The notes under the pieces: model-generated
What the model saw: the letters and a program-made list of their open reading frames with translations, nothing else
Database searches by the model: none
What the model was told of the DNA's origin: nothing
Shown: in pieces, positions 7,460-14,444 of the stretch
Numbering within the stretch: the stretch's first letter is position 1
Layout: the number at the start of each line of letters is the position of its first letter
NCBI GenBank assembly: GCA_002339265.1
Contig: DDKG01000125.1
Location: forward strand, 1,245 to 19,691
DNA from: Massilia sp. UBA2604
Lineage (GTDB): Bacteria > Pseudomonadota > Gammaproteobacteria > Burkholderiales > Burkholderiaceae_D
Direction: 5' to 3'
Length of the DNA: 18,447 bases
Position numbers and translations under genes: made by a program

Positions 7460-7471
7460 ATGAAGCGTCAA
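7443..7471 (-). promoter_or_regulatory. Promoter of the ammonia-lyase gene
   Basis: On the minus strand TTGACG (7471-7466; 5 of 6 consensus) is separated by exactly 17 bp from TAATAT (7448-7443; 4 of 6). Transcription would begin near 7436, giving a leader of about 47 nt with the AAAGGA ribosome site. The -10 lies inside operator copy A. Confidence 0.6.
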
Positions 7472-7500
7472 ACCGCAGCGCTTTCTAAATTCCGTCGCAG

Positions 7501-8034
7501 CTATAGCCACCAGCGCGCTAGATTCAGCACGCCCGTCAGCCATGTCTTCCCGGTCTTCCCGATCCGGGGGCCATTGCCCGGCGGCGCTGCCGGAGGGACG
7601 TCGCGCAATGCCTGGTCAACCAGCCGGTTGCGTTCCCGCGCCTGCTGCACGAAGTACACCGAAGCCCACAGGAACAACAGCAAGGCCGCCAGCGCCGCCC
7701 ATCCGCCGAAGAACAGCAGCGCGCCGCCGACGAAGAACGGGCCGAACCAGTACACAGCCCAGGCCTGGTCCCGCGCGACGTCCCAGGCCGACTCCGTCAG
7801 CGTGACGTCCGGGGTCGACAGGTCGCGCCAGCCCACGATCTTCTGCCAGTTACCCTGCTCGACAAGCGCGACCGCATAGCGCGACCCGTCGCGCGGGACC
7901 GTGCCGTCCGAGAACGTGACGCTGTAGTGCTTCTTGCCGCCACTTTCGAAGCTGAAGGTGGCGCCCTGCACGTCGAACACCCGGTCGAACGTCACCTGCA
8001 CGATATCCGCGACATCTTCCACGCGTCTGCTCAT
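7501..8034 (-). CDS. Membrane protein of unknown function, paralogue B
   Basis: A 177-residue protein not recognised as a named family. The N-terminal 85 residues look soluble and beta-rich: VTFDRVFDVQ, FSFESGGKKHYSVTF, VPRDGSRYAVALVEQGNW and IVGWRDLSTPDV. Two hydrophobic helices follow (about 91-110 and 111-130), then a basic tail. The same blocks occur in the same order in the gene just upstream (8031-8480), so the two are tandem paralogues. The ATG overlaps the upstream gene's stop as ATGA, with GGGAGG just before it, so the pair is translationally coupled. The topology suggests an inner-membrane pair with the beta domain and tail on one side. The C-terminal tail is about 20 residues longer here than in its partner. 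No catalytic motif is evident; a hetero-oligomer of the two products is a reasonable guess. Confidence 0.8.
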   Translation of the reverse strand: MSRRVEDVADIVQVTFDRVFDVQGATFSFESGGKKHYSVTFSDGTVPRDGSRYAVALVEQGNWQKIVGWRDLSTPDVTLTESAWDVARDQAWAVYWFGPFFVGGALLFFGGWAALAALLLFLWASVYFVQQARERNRLVDQALRDVPPAAPPGNGPRIGKTGKTWLTGVLNLARWWL

Positions 8035-8480
8035 GCCCTCCCTTTCATGTCCGCCAGCCGCTGGCTGCGCAAAGCCCGCTCGGCCTGTCGCTGGCGCACG
8101 ATCCCGCTACGGACGACCAGGCCCGCGACCAGCACGAGCATTGCCGCCAGTGGCAAGGCGGCCTTCCAGCCGCCGCTGCCCATCGCGGCGCCCAGCAGTC
8201 CGGAAACGAGCAGGTAGATCCAGGACATGTGCGGCCCCAGGTCTGCCCAAAACGACCGCTTGATCTGCACCTCTGGCGTCGCCATGTCGCGCCACCCGAT
8301 CACGGTTTCCCAGTTGCCGCGTTCACCGAATGCGACCGCATAGGTCGAGGCTTCACGCGGAATCTTGCCGCCGACGGCATTGACGCCGTAGACCGGCCAG
8401 CCGCCGCTCTCGAAACTGAAATCGCCCGTGACCTGCTGGACATCGAAAATCCGATCGAATCGCACCTGCTCAATGTGCAT
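8031..8480 (-). CDS. Membrane protein of unknown function, paralogue A
   Basis: A 149-residue protein, first of the tandem pair. The N-terminal domain (about 1-75) carries VRFDRIFDVQ, FSFESGGWPVYGV, IPREASTYAVAFGERGNW and VIGWRDMATPEV, matching its downstream paralogue block by block. Two membrane helices (about 86-101 and 105-125) and a basic Arg/Gln-rich tail follow. ATG 8480 is preferred, preceded by AGGA (close spacing of 3 nt); a TTG eight codons upstream is the alternative. It follows ldhA by 89 bp on the same strand with no clear terminator between, so it may be the distal part of the regulator-ldhA operon; a weak promoter of its own cannot be excluded. Function unknown. The conserved GNW-x-x-x-(V)-GWRD block is the best signature for finding relatives. 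Confidence 0.8.
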   Translation of the reverse strand: MHIEQVRFDRIFDVQQVTGDFSFESGGWPVYGVNAVGGKIPREASTYAVAFGERGNWETVIGWRDMATPEVQIKRSFWADLGPHMSWIYLLVSGLLGAAMGSGGWKAALPLAAMLVLVAGLVVRSGIVRQRQAERALRSQRLADMKGRA

Positions 8481-8569
8481 CTTTCCTGCCGTCGTGAGTA
8501 TCAATGCGGGAGACCGTAACGTAGAGGCGACCGCCTGTCCAGCCCAAAGGCAAAGTCATGCACCCTGCA

Positions 8570-9562
8570 TCAATCCGGAATCCGGTTCACCAGTTCCTCG
8601 CCCCGTTCGAAGGCGCCGATGCTGTCGATGGTCGTGCGCATGATCTGCCCGATCGCCTCCACCGTAAAGAAGGCCTGGTGACCGGTCACGATCACGTTCG
8701 GGAACGACACCAGGCGCTGGATCACGTCGTCGGTGATGATGGTCGACGACAGGTCCTGGAAGAACAGGCTCGCCTCCTGCTCGTAGACGTCGATCGCGAG
8801 GCCGCCCAGCTGGCCGGTCTTGAGCGCCTGCACCGCCGCCTCGGTGTCGACCAGGCCGCCGCGGCTGGTATTGACCAGCACGCAGCCGCGCTTGACCCGC
8901 GCCAGCGCAGCCGCATTCACGATGTGATGGGTCTCTTCCAGCAGCGGACAATGCAGCGACACCACGTCGCTGCAGGCCAGCAGTTCGTCGACGCCGATAT
9001 AGCGTCCGCCCAGCGCCTCGAAGGCCGCGCTCGGATAGCGGTCATACCCCACCACGGTGCAGCCGAAACCGGCCATAATGCGGGCGAAGATCGTGCCGAT
9101 CTTGCCGGTGCCGATCACGCCGACCGTCTTGCCGTGCAAATCGAAGCCCATCAGGCCGTCGAGGTCGAAGTTGCCCTCGCGTGTGCGCACGCTGGCGCGG
9201 GCTATCTTGCGGTTCACCGCCAGCAACAGGCCCACCGCGAATTCGGCCACCGAGTTGGGAGAATAGTCGGTCACCCGCACCACCGCGATGCCCAGCCGGC
9301 GCGCGGCCGCCGCATCCACGTGGTTGTAGCCGGTCGAGCGGGTCGCCACCAGGCGCGTGCCCTGGTCCGCCAGGATGCCCAGCACCTCGGCGTCGACGGT
9401 ATCGTTGACGAAGACGCAGACCGCCTCGCAGCCCCGGGCCAGGATCGCCGTCTCGCGGCTCAGGCGGTCTTCGAGGAAGCGCAGTTCATGGCCGGCGGCT
9501 TCATTGGCCTGGGCCAGCATGGTCTTGTCGTAGCGGCGCGCGCTGAATACGGCGGTCTTCAA
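8570..9562 (-). CDS. ldhA: D-lactate dehydrogenase (LdhA-type)
   Basis: A 330-residue NAD-dependent D-2-hydroxyacid dehydrogenase that reduces pyruvate to D-lactate. Similarity to E. coli LdhA runs over the whole length (GCEAVCVFVND, RTREGNFDLDGLMGF, GKTVGVIGTGKIG, SDVVSLHCPL, NTSRGGLVDT, DVYEQEASLFFQD, VIVTGHQAFFT). The nucleotide-binding loop is GTGKIG (151-156). The catalytic residues are all present: Arg234, Glu263 and His295, each one position earlier than in E. coli LdhA. It starts with TTG at 9562, supported by GGGAG 6 nt upstream; no better ATG or GTG lies near. It follows the YheO/DauR-type regulator by 34 bp and is very probably in its operon, so its expression should follow the same signal. 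Related activities on other 2-oxoacids such as hydroxypyruvate or phenylpyruvate are possible. Confidence 0.92.
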   Translation of the reverse strand: MKTAVFSARRYDKTMLAQANEAAGHELRFLEDRLSRETAILARGCEAVCVFVNDTVDAEVLGILADQGTRLVATRSTGYNHVDAAAARRLGIAVVRVTDYSPNSVAEFAVGLLLAVNRKIARASVRTREGNFDLDGLMGFDLHGKTVGVIGTGKIGTIFARIMAGFGCTVVGYDRYPSAAFEALGGRYIGVDELLACSDVVSLHCPLLEETHHIVNAAALARVKRGCVLVNTSRGGLVDTEAAVQALKTGQLGGLAIDVYEQEASLFFQDLSSTIITDDVIQRLVSFPNVIVTGHQAFFTVEAIGQIMRTTIDSIGAFERGEELVNRIPD

Positions 9563-9596
9563 GGCGGTCTCCCGGAGTGAACGATTCAGCCCGATT

Positions 9597-10229
9597 CTAT
9601 TTAATATCGTTGTAGGCGGTCGCCCGCGAAATGCCGAGATGCGTGGCCGCCACTTCCATCGCGCGCCGCACCTCCAGATAGCCGCTTTCCTTCAACTCGC
9701 GCATCAGCGCGCGCCGCTCGTGCGCCTTGAGCAGCTGGGGCGAAGACGCCAGCCGCGCCGCATAGGCGTCGATGCGGCGCCGGATGGCGTCGGCGTTGGC
9801 CGGATCGAGCGACTCGCCCACCGGCGACTCGCCGAGCGCGTTGAACTGTTCCAGGATGCCCTGCATCGAACGGAACAGGGTCAGGTCGACGTTCAGGCAC
9901 AGGGCCGCGACGTAATTGCCGTCGGCATCCTTGATGCCGATCGAGGTGCTCTTGGCCGGGCGGCCGTCCGGAAACTGGTTCGGATAATTGGCGACCACCT
10001 GCGGATAGGCGCTGTCGGCGATGCGCGCCAGTCCCAGCTCGGTGGCCGGGTCGCCGGCGGCGCGGCTGGAGAGATTGTTATGGATCGCCAACACCGCGTG
10101 GCCAGGGTCGCGCAGATCGTGCACCACCACCTCGCAGAACGGGGCGAAGGTCTGGGCCAGGCCCTCGGCGATGTGCCGGACCTGCTCGATGAGCGCCGAC
10201 TGTTCCTTGCTTGGCAGTGTCTTGGTCAT
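9597..10229 (-). CDS. YheO/DauR-type transcriptional regulator (PAS_6 + HTH_22)
   Basis: A 210-residue cytoplasmic regulator. Residues about 15-125 form the YheO-like PAS_6 sensor domain (FAPFCEVVVHDLRDPGHAVLAIHN, STSIGIKDADGNYVAALCLNVDLT). Residues about 150-208 form the HTH_22 DNA-binding domain, ending in the helix pair MEVAATHLGISRATAYNDIK. In Pseudomonas aeruginosa the related DauR represses D-arginine catabolism and responds to D-arginine, so an amino-acid-like ligand is plausible here. ATG 10229 is chosen because it lies 8 nt downstream of a strong -10 box, so the message would be leaderless; ATG 10238 lies inside the -10 box and is unlikely. The gene leads the operon with ldhA 34 bp downstream. 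The shared 23-bp operator in front of this gene and of the ammonia-lyase gene points to autoregulation plus control of that enzyme. Ligand and sign of control are inferred. Confidence 0.88.
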   Translation of the reverse strand: MTKTLPSKEQSALIEQVRHIAEGLAQTFAPFCEVVVHDLRDPGHAVLAIHNNLSSRAAGDPATELGLARIADSAYPQVVANYPNQFPDGRPAKSTSIGIKDADGNYVAALCLNVDLTLFRSMQGILEQFNALGESPVGESLDPANADAIRRRIDAYAARLASSPQLLKAHERRALMRELKESGYLEVRRAMEVAATHLGISRATAYNDIK

Positions 10230-10230
10230 G

Positions 10231-10253
10231 CTGGACATTTTATCCAAGACTGG
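10231..10253. promoter_or_regulatory. Putative operator, copy B (regulator-ldhA)
   Basis: A 23-bp element containing GGACATTTTATCCA, differing from copy A (7437-7459) at 3 positions only. It covers the -10 box and the adjoining spacer of the regulator promoter and ends one base before the start codon, so a bound protein would block RNA polymerase. It is inferred to be an autoregulatory site. Confidence 0.65.
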
Positions 10254-10265
10254 CGGTTCTGTAAA
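10237..10265 (-). promoter_or_regulatory. Near-consensus promoter of the regulator-ldhA operon
   Basis: On the minus strand TTTACA (10265-10260; 5 of 6) is followed after 17 bp by TAAAAT (10242-10237; 5 of 6). Seven bases separate the -10 from the ATG at 10229, so the expected first transcribed base is the A of the start codon or its neighbour. No ribosome site exists, consistent with a leaderless mRNA. Confidence 0.65.
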
Positions 10266-10374
10266 AAACGACGGCGCGTGCGCCTACACCGGCACGTGAA
10301 GTGGCGAACAGAAGCATAATGATGCAAGGAAGACAATAAAACTTCCCGAACATGGATCCGTCCAGGAGTCGACC

Positions 10375-10758
10375 ATGAAGCGTCAACTGAGCATCTGCCT
10401 GCTGGCCGCCGCCGCGATCGCCGCGCCGAGCGCCTATTCCGAATCCGTCATCGTCAAGTGCATCGACGGCGCCGGCCGCGTCACCCTCACCGACCGCCCT
10501 TGCGAGGCGGGGATGGCGACGGTGCGCACGGCCAGCATGCCGTCCAACGAGGGCGTGACGCGGCTTGCTCCCTATCCGCTGGCGGCCCGGGCCGACGTGC
10601 TGCCGCCGGCGCGCATGCTGCAGCGTCGTGCGGAACCGATGCCCAGGGTGAAGGCCGAGCCGCTCGCCAGCGACGTCGCCACGTTGAAGGCGGCGCGCGC
10701 ACAGTTCCTGGTGGGCGACGTGGGCAGCAGCAAGGAAACCCTCGCCGGGCTCGAGTAA
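10375..10758 (+). CDS. Exported DUF4124-like protein
   Basis: A 127-residue protein with a clear signal peptide (MKRQLSICLLAAAAIAAPSAYS, cleavage likely before ESV). The mature N-terminus VIVKCIDGAGRVTLTDRPCEAG matches the DUF4124 pattern (Y/V-K-C-x-D-x-x-G-x-V-x-x-x-D-x-P-C), a small periplasmic domain with two cysteines that probably form a disulfide. The rest is a Pro/Ala-rich, probably flexible stretch ending in KAARAQFLVGDVGSSKETLAGLE. AGGAG lies 6-7 nt before the ATG. It diverges from the leaderless regulator gene and ends 15 bp from the convergent stop of the GGDEF-EAL gene. DUF4124 proteins have no agreed function. A promoter was sought in 10266-10374; CATAAT at 10315 is the best -10, but lacks a -35. 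Confidence 0.85.
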   Translation: MKRQLSICLLAAAAIAAPSAYSESVIVKCIDGAGRVTLTDRPCEAGMATVRTASMPSNEGVTRLAPYPLAARADVLPPARMLQRRAEPMPRVKAEPLASDVATLKAARAQFLVGDVGSSKETLAGLE

Positions 10759-10773
10759 CTCAGTATCGAATGC

Positions 10774-13713
10774 TCAGTGCAGCCGGCTCACGCTGGCCAG
10801 GTGCGGCGCCGGAGGATTTTCCAGCTCGCGCAGCAGTTGCAGCAATTCCTCATCCTTGATGAAGCCGGCGCTCGAGCGTCCTTCCAGCAGGCGCTCGGGC
10901 GGCATCGAGCGCGCCACTACATAACCCTGGACGTAGTCGACGCCGATCTCGTGCAAGGTCTGCACGGTGGCCGCGTCCTCGGCCCATTCCGCGATGGTCT
11001 TCATGCCCAGGTTTACCGCCAGGCTGACGATGGCTTCCACGATCGCGACGTTGGCCGGGTGGGCATTGATGTTGACGATGAAGTTGCCGTCGATTTTCAG
11101 CACGTCGGCCGGCAGCTCTTTCAAATAAGAGAACGAGGTATAGCCGGCGCCGAAGTCGTCCAGCGCCACTTTCACGCCGAAGCTGCGCACCTGGTCGATG
11201 AAGCGGCGCGTGTTGTCCAGGTCGTGCAGCGCCACGCTCTCGGTGATTTCCAGGCACAGGCGGCTGGCCACGTGCACGTAGCGGCCCAGGATGTCGAAGG
11301 TGTCCTGCACGAAGCGCTCGTCGTTGAGCGAAGCCCCCGACAGGTTCATGCAGACGAAGCGGGTATTGACCAGGTCTTCGGTGTGCTCGGCGATCCAGGC
11401 CAGGGTCGTGGTGAGCACCCAGCGGTCGATCATGCTGGCGCGGCCGCTCTTCTCGGCGGCGGCGATCACGGCGCCGGCCGGCACCACGCGGCCATCGGGT
11501 TCGCGCATGCGCAGCAAGACCTCGAAGTTCATCGATTCGTGCGGCGCGCGCAGCGACATGATCGGCTGCATCTCGAGCAGCAGGTTGTCGGTGGCGTCCG
11601 GGCCGGACAGGCGCTCGACCAGGTCGAGTTCAGCGGCGCGCTGGCGGAAGGCGTCGGCGCCGCGTTCATACACCACCAGGCCGTCGCCCAGGCCGGTCTT
11701 GGCCTCGCGGCAGGCGCGGTCGGAGGTCGACACCGCATCCTTCATCGGCATGCCCGGCACCACCTCGATCAGGCCGACCGAGGCGCGCACGTGGAAGGCC
11801 TTGTCGCCCACCCGGTACGGCGTGTTGCCGAGGCGGTCGACGATGCCCCGGCAGATGATCGAGGCCAGCGGGATCGCCGTCTCGGGCATCACGATCACGA
11901 ATTCGTCGCCGCCCACGCGGCCGATCTGCTGGCCGCCGGCCAGCATCGTGCCCATCCGCTCGCACACCTGCTTGAGCACTTCGTCGCCGGCCGCATGGCC
12001 GAACAGGTCGTTGATCAGTTTGAAGCGGTCGAGGTCGACGTAGGCCAGCGCCATCGGCCGCCCGGCGGCCAGGCTGGCGGCGGCGCCCGAGAATTCGCGT
12101 TCGATGCCGCGCCGGTTGTAGACCTTGGTCAGCGGATCGTTGTTGGCCATGAAGCGCAGCTGCTCGGTGGCCTTGTGTTTTTCGGTGGTGTCCTGCAGCA
12201 CGCCCTCGATGCGCGAGCGCGCCAGGGTGGCGCTGACCAGGAAGCGCTGGTTGCCGTCGCGGCTGGCCAGTTCCATCTCGGCCTCGGACTTGGCATGCAC
12301 CTGCTCGTGCAGGTTGGCCCAGCTGGCTTCGGTGAAGAACTGGCGCCAGGCGGTGCGGCCCGGCGCGAAGCCGCTCATGCCCAGCATCTTCTGCAGGGCC
12401 GGATTGACGCTCAGGAAGTGGCCGTACATATCGAGCGTGAACAGGCCGACCGGCATCGCCTGGTAGGCGTGCTCGAGCTCTTCCTGGGCTTCCTGGCGCT
12501 TCTCGGTTTCCATCCGCATCTGCTCGGCCACGGCCAGCGCCGCCAGCAGGCTCGACGCGAGCGCGGCGGTGACGCTGTTGATCACGCCGAGCAGCTCGCG
12601 CATGCCGAGCGCGGCCGACAGGACCTCGGCCAGCGACGCCAGGAAGGTCACCGCGAACGAGGCCGCGAACCAGGCCGCGACCCGCGTGCGCGATTCCACG
12701 ATGATCTTGAACAGGCCGATCGTCATCAGGGAGAAGCAGCACACCAGGATGCCCCACAGCAGCGGCAGGTACATGCCATACGGCAGCAGCATGGCGGCGG
12801 CCAGCATCGGCATGCACAGCCACTGCATGACGCGCATCGGCAGCAGGTAGCGCATCTCGGCCAGGTGTTCCCTGAGCAGCGCCTGGTACAGGGTGAGCGT
12901 GGCGATGCCGTACAGGGTAATCGTCACCGCGCGGCTGCGCAGCAGCCATTCGGACGGCACGGTCTGGCCCAGCCACTGGATGTCCCAGCCGGCCGACAGC
13001 GCCCCCACGCGCAGGTTCAGGATCAGCCAGCCGGCGAACAGCACGTACACCGGCTGGCGGTTGATCAGGGCCGTGATGATGATGAACAGGGCAAGCACGA
13101 TCATGCCGCCGTCGAGCAGGCCCGATTTGCGGTGGTATTGCTTGACCGACAAGGCGAACTGCTCGGCCGGCCATTGCAACACCGACAGGCGCGCCGGACC
13201 CGAGAAGGTGGCGCGGCACAGCAGCTGGCGCGGCAGCGGCGCCAGGCGCATCACGAAGCCGGCCTTCTCGGCCTGCAGCACGCCGTGGTCGGTGCTGCGG
13301 GTGGCGGCGCCGAGCGGATTCAGGGTGGTCGCATCCCAGCAGGCGATGTCGAGCGCGTGGCGCGACGGGAATTCGATCACCTGATCGCCGGCGCGCGGCA
13401 TCGGCTCGAAGGCGAGCCAGACCGGCGCTTCGGACAGGTGGGTGTCGTGGCCATTGGTCAGCGGCGTGGCGCGCGCCAGCGCCAGCGCATCGCTTGGGGC
13501 CAGCGTGGCGGACTGGTCGACCGTGACGTGCATCGCCAGCGGCACGTCGCCGCTGGTGCGGTACTCGTCATGCCAGAACACCAGCGCGATCAGCGAGACG
13601 ATGCCGATCCCCACCGGGATCAGGTAATAGGCAAAGATCTTCAGTACCAGCTCGACAGCCGCGTGGAGCGCGGACGGCAGCGTTGCACGGAGCTGATGTT
13701 TGAGGTTGGGCAT
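10774..13713 (-). CDS. Membrane 7TM-PAS-GGDEF-EAL cyclic-di-GMP enzyme
   Basis: A 979-residue protein. One helix (about 24-47), a periplasmic domain (about 50-195) and seven helices (about 203-397) form a 7TMR-DISM-like sensor. A PAS domain (about 413-510), a GGDEF domain (about 520-685) and an EAL domain (about 705-945) follow. The cyclase motif GGDEF (601-605) is intact, but the RxxD inhibition site that should sit five residues upstream is absent (AGGQ). The phosphodiesterase motif reads EVL (731-733) rather than EAL, with the metal-binding Glu kept. Other phosphodiesterase residues are present: Asn790, Glu822, Asp852-Asp853, Lys873, Glu909/Glu912 and Gln929. Both activities are therefore possible. 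ATG 13713 is chosen because the first helix follows it; the frame is open to a TTG at 13803 without a ribosome site. It should set local c-di-GMP and so affect motility or matrix, but no target is adjacent. Confidence 0.93.
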   Translation of the reverse strand: MPNLKHQLRATLPSALHAAVELVLKIFAYYLIPVGIGIVSLIALVFWHDEYRTSGDVPLAMHVTVDQSATLAPSDALALARATPLTNGHDTHLSEAPVWLAFEPMPRAGDQVIEFPSRHALDIACWDATTLNPLGAATRSTDHGVLQAEKAGFVMRLAPLPRQLLCRATFSGPARLSVLQWPAEQFALSVKQYHRKSGLLDGGMIVLALFIIITALINRQPVYVLFAGWLILNLRVGALSAGWDIQWLGQTVPSEWLLRSRAVTITLYGIATLTLYQALLREHLAEMRYLLPMRVMQWLCMPMLAAAMLLPYGMYLPLLWGILVCCFSLMTIGLFKIIVESRTRVAAWFAASFAVTFLASLAEVLSAALGMRELLGVINSVTAALASSLLAALAVAEQMRMETEKRQEAQEELEHAYQAMPVGLFTLDMYGHFLSVNPALQKMLGMSGFAPGRTAWRQFFTEASWANLHEQVHAKSEAEMELASRDGNQRFLVSATLARSRIEGVLQDTTEKHKATEQLRFMANNDPLTKVYNRRGIEREFSGAAASLAAGRPMALAYVDLDRFKLINDLFGHAAGDEVLKQVCERMGTMLAGGQQIGRVGGDEFVIVMPETAIPLASIICRGIVDRLGNTPYRVGDKAFHVRASVGLIEVVPGMPMKDAVSTSDRACREAKTGLGDGLVVYERGADAFRQRAAELDLVERLSGPDATDNLLLEMQPIMSLRAPHESMNFEVLLRMREPDGRVVPAGAVIAAAEKSGRASMIDRWVLTTTLAWIAEHTEDLVNTRFVCMNLSGASLNDERFVQDTFDILGRYVHVASRLCLEITESVALHDLDNTRRFIDQVRSFGVKVALDDFGAGYTSFSYLKELPADVLKIDGNFIVNINAHPANVAIVEAIVSLAVNLGMKTIAEWAEDAATVQTLHEIGVDYVQGYVVARSMPPERLLEGRSSAGFIKDEELLQLLRELENPPAPHLASVSRLH

Positions 13714-13966
13714 GGACGATCTTGATGGAACTGGCGACGCTGCACGACGAACGCCGGGCATTAAAGCGCAAGGATACAGCTTTACGCTAGTGCCGTCATG
13801 CAATTATTAGGCCAGCACAGACCAATTCACAACGGTTTGGGATTGACAGTAAGGCCAAGGTCCGATTGCGCGCGCTCCTCATCGGTGGCTCACTGGCCGC
13901 ATGGGTTGGCGCCGCACGCTTCGCGCGCGCCGGCCCGCATGGTTCGTTCGTCAACGAAAGGAAGGC

Positions 13967-14140
13967 ATATGCCGGCCGCTCCGATCCGACTCCTGTTCGC
14001 CCTGGCCTGGATGCCGCTGGCCTGCCTGGCAGCGCCGCAGGTCACGCAAGATCCTTGCCGGCCCCGGCCGCCCAGCCCGATGTTGAACCGGAGGCGATCG
14101 CCCCCCTTGTCCGCGATGGGCGCCTAACTGCGCGCCTATG
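13967..14140 (+). pseudogene. Decayed 5' end of an exported DUF2092-type protein
   Basis: A strong ribosome site (AAAGGAAGG) precedes ATG 13967, which opens a convincing signal peptide, MPAAPIRLLFALAWMPLACLAAPQ. The frame then drifts into Pro/Arg-rich nonsense and stops at 14127. Shifting frame recovers AQPDVEPEAIAPLVR (about 14073-14118), and shifting again gives MGAY-LR (about 14116-14132). In order these read like the usual start of DUF2092 proteins (DVEPEAIAALxRMGAYLR). At least two frameshifts are therefore needed, and nothing like the remaining 200 or so residues of the family is found downstream. The family match is from memory and the piece is short. The alternative is a real 53-residue secreted peptide. 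Confidence 0.5.
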
Positions 14141-14408
14141 ATCGGACTGGCCCGGCTGGAAGGAATGGAAAAATGGAAGCGTCGGTGCATGCGACCGCCG
14201 GCTGGACCGCGCTCGCGCGCGATGCGCTGGCGGTGTCGACGGGTGGCCGCCGGCACCCTGGAGGCGCTGGCGCGGGTGGCGGCAATCGCCGCCATCCAGA
14301 CCTTCCTCACATATTTCCTGGACCACGACCTGGAGCGCACCGCGCGCGCGAACTGGCCGGGCCGGAACGCGACGGGGCGCAGCCAGTCCAGGATGCGCCC
14401 CTCGAACC
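14141..14408. other. Gap without a recognisable gene
   Basis: About 270 bp of GC-rich sequence with overlapping short open frames in several phases, none with a family match or ribosome site that convinces. One plus-strand frame (14138-14443) encodes AIQTFLTYFLDHDLERTARANW, which looks protein-like, and may be the remnant of another lost gene. Together with the DUF2092 remnant it makes 13714-14444 the only long stretch in this window without an intact gene. Confidence 0.5.
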
Positions 14409-14427
14409 CTGACCGCGGCGCGGTCAG
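14409..14427 (-). terminator. Hairpin downstream of the FeeM-type gene
   Basis: CTGACCGCGGCGCGGTCAG is a perfect palindrome 17 bp after the stop of the minus-strand acyltransferase gene. As RNA it forms an 8-bp GC-rich stem with a 3-nt loop. The bases after it (GGTTCGAGG) are not U-rich, so it may stabilise the 3' end or assist Rho-dependent ending rather than act as a full intrinsic terminator. Confidence 0.4.
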
Positions 14428-14444
14428 CCGAACTTCAGGTTAGT

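Noticed and set aside
8558..9580. Plus-strand open frame of about 340 codons opposite ldhA
   Set aside because: The minus-strand product aligns fully with LdhA; the plus-strand frame is a codon-usage shadow.
10777..13725. Plus-strand open frame of about 982 codons opposite the GGDEF-EAL gene
   Set aside because: Composition is dominated by Gln, His, Arg and Ala with no domain; it is the shadow of a gene with all catalytic motifs intact.
14173..14412. A 79-codon plus-strand open frame in the gap before the FeeM-type gene
   Set aside because: There is no ribosome site at its ATG, its composition becomes Gly/Arg/His/Pro-rich, and no family is recognised.
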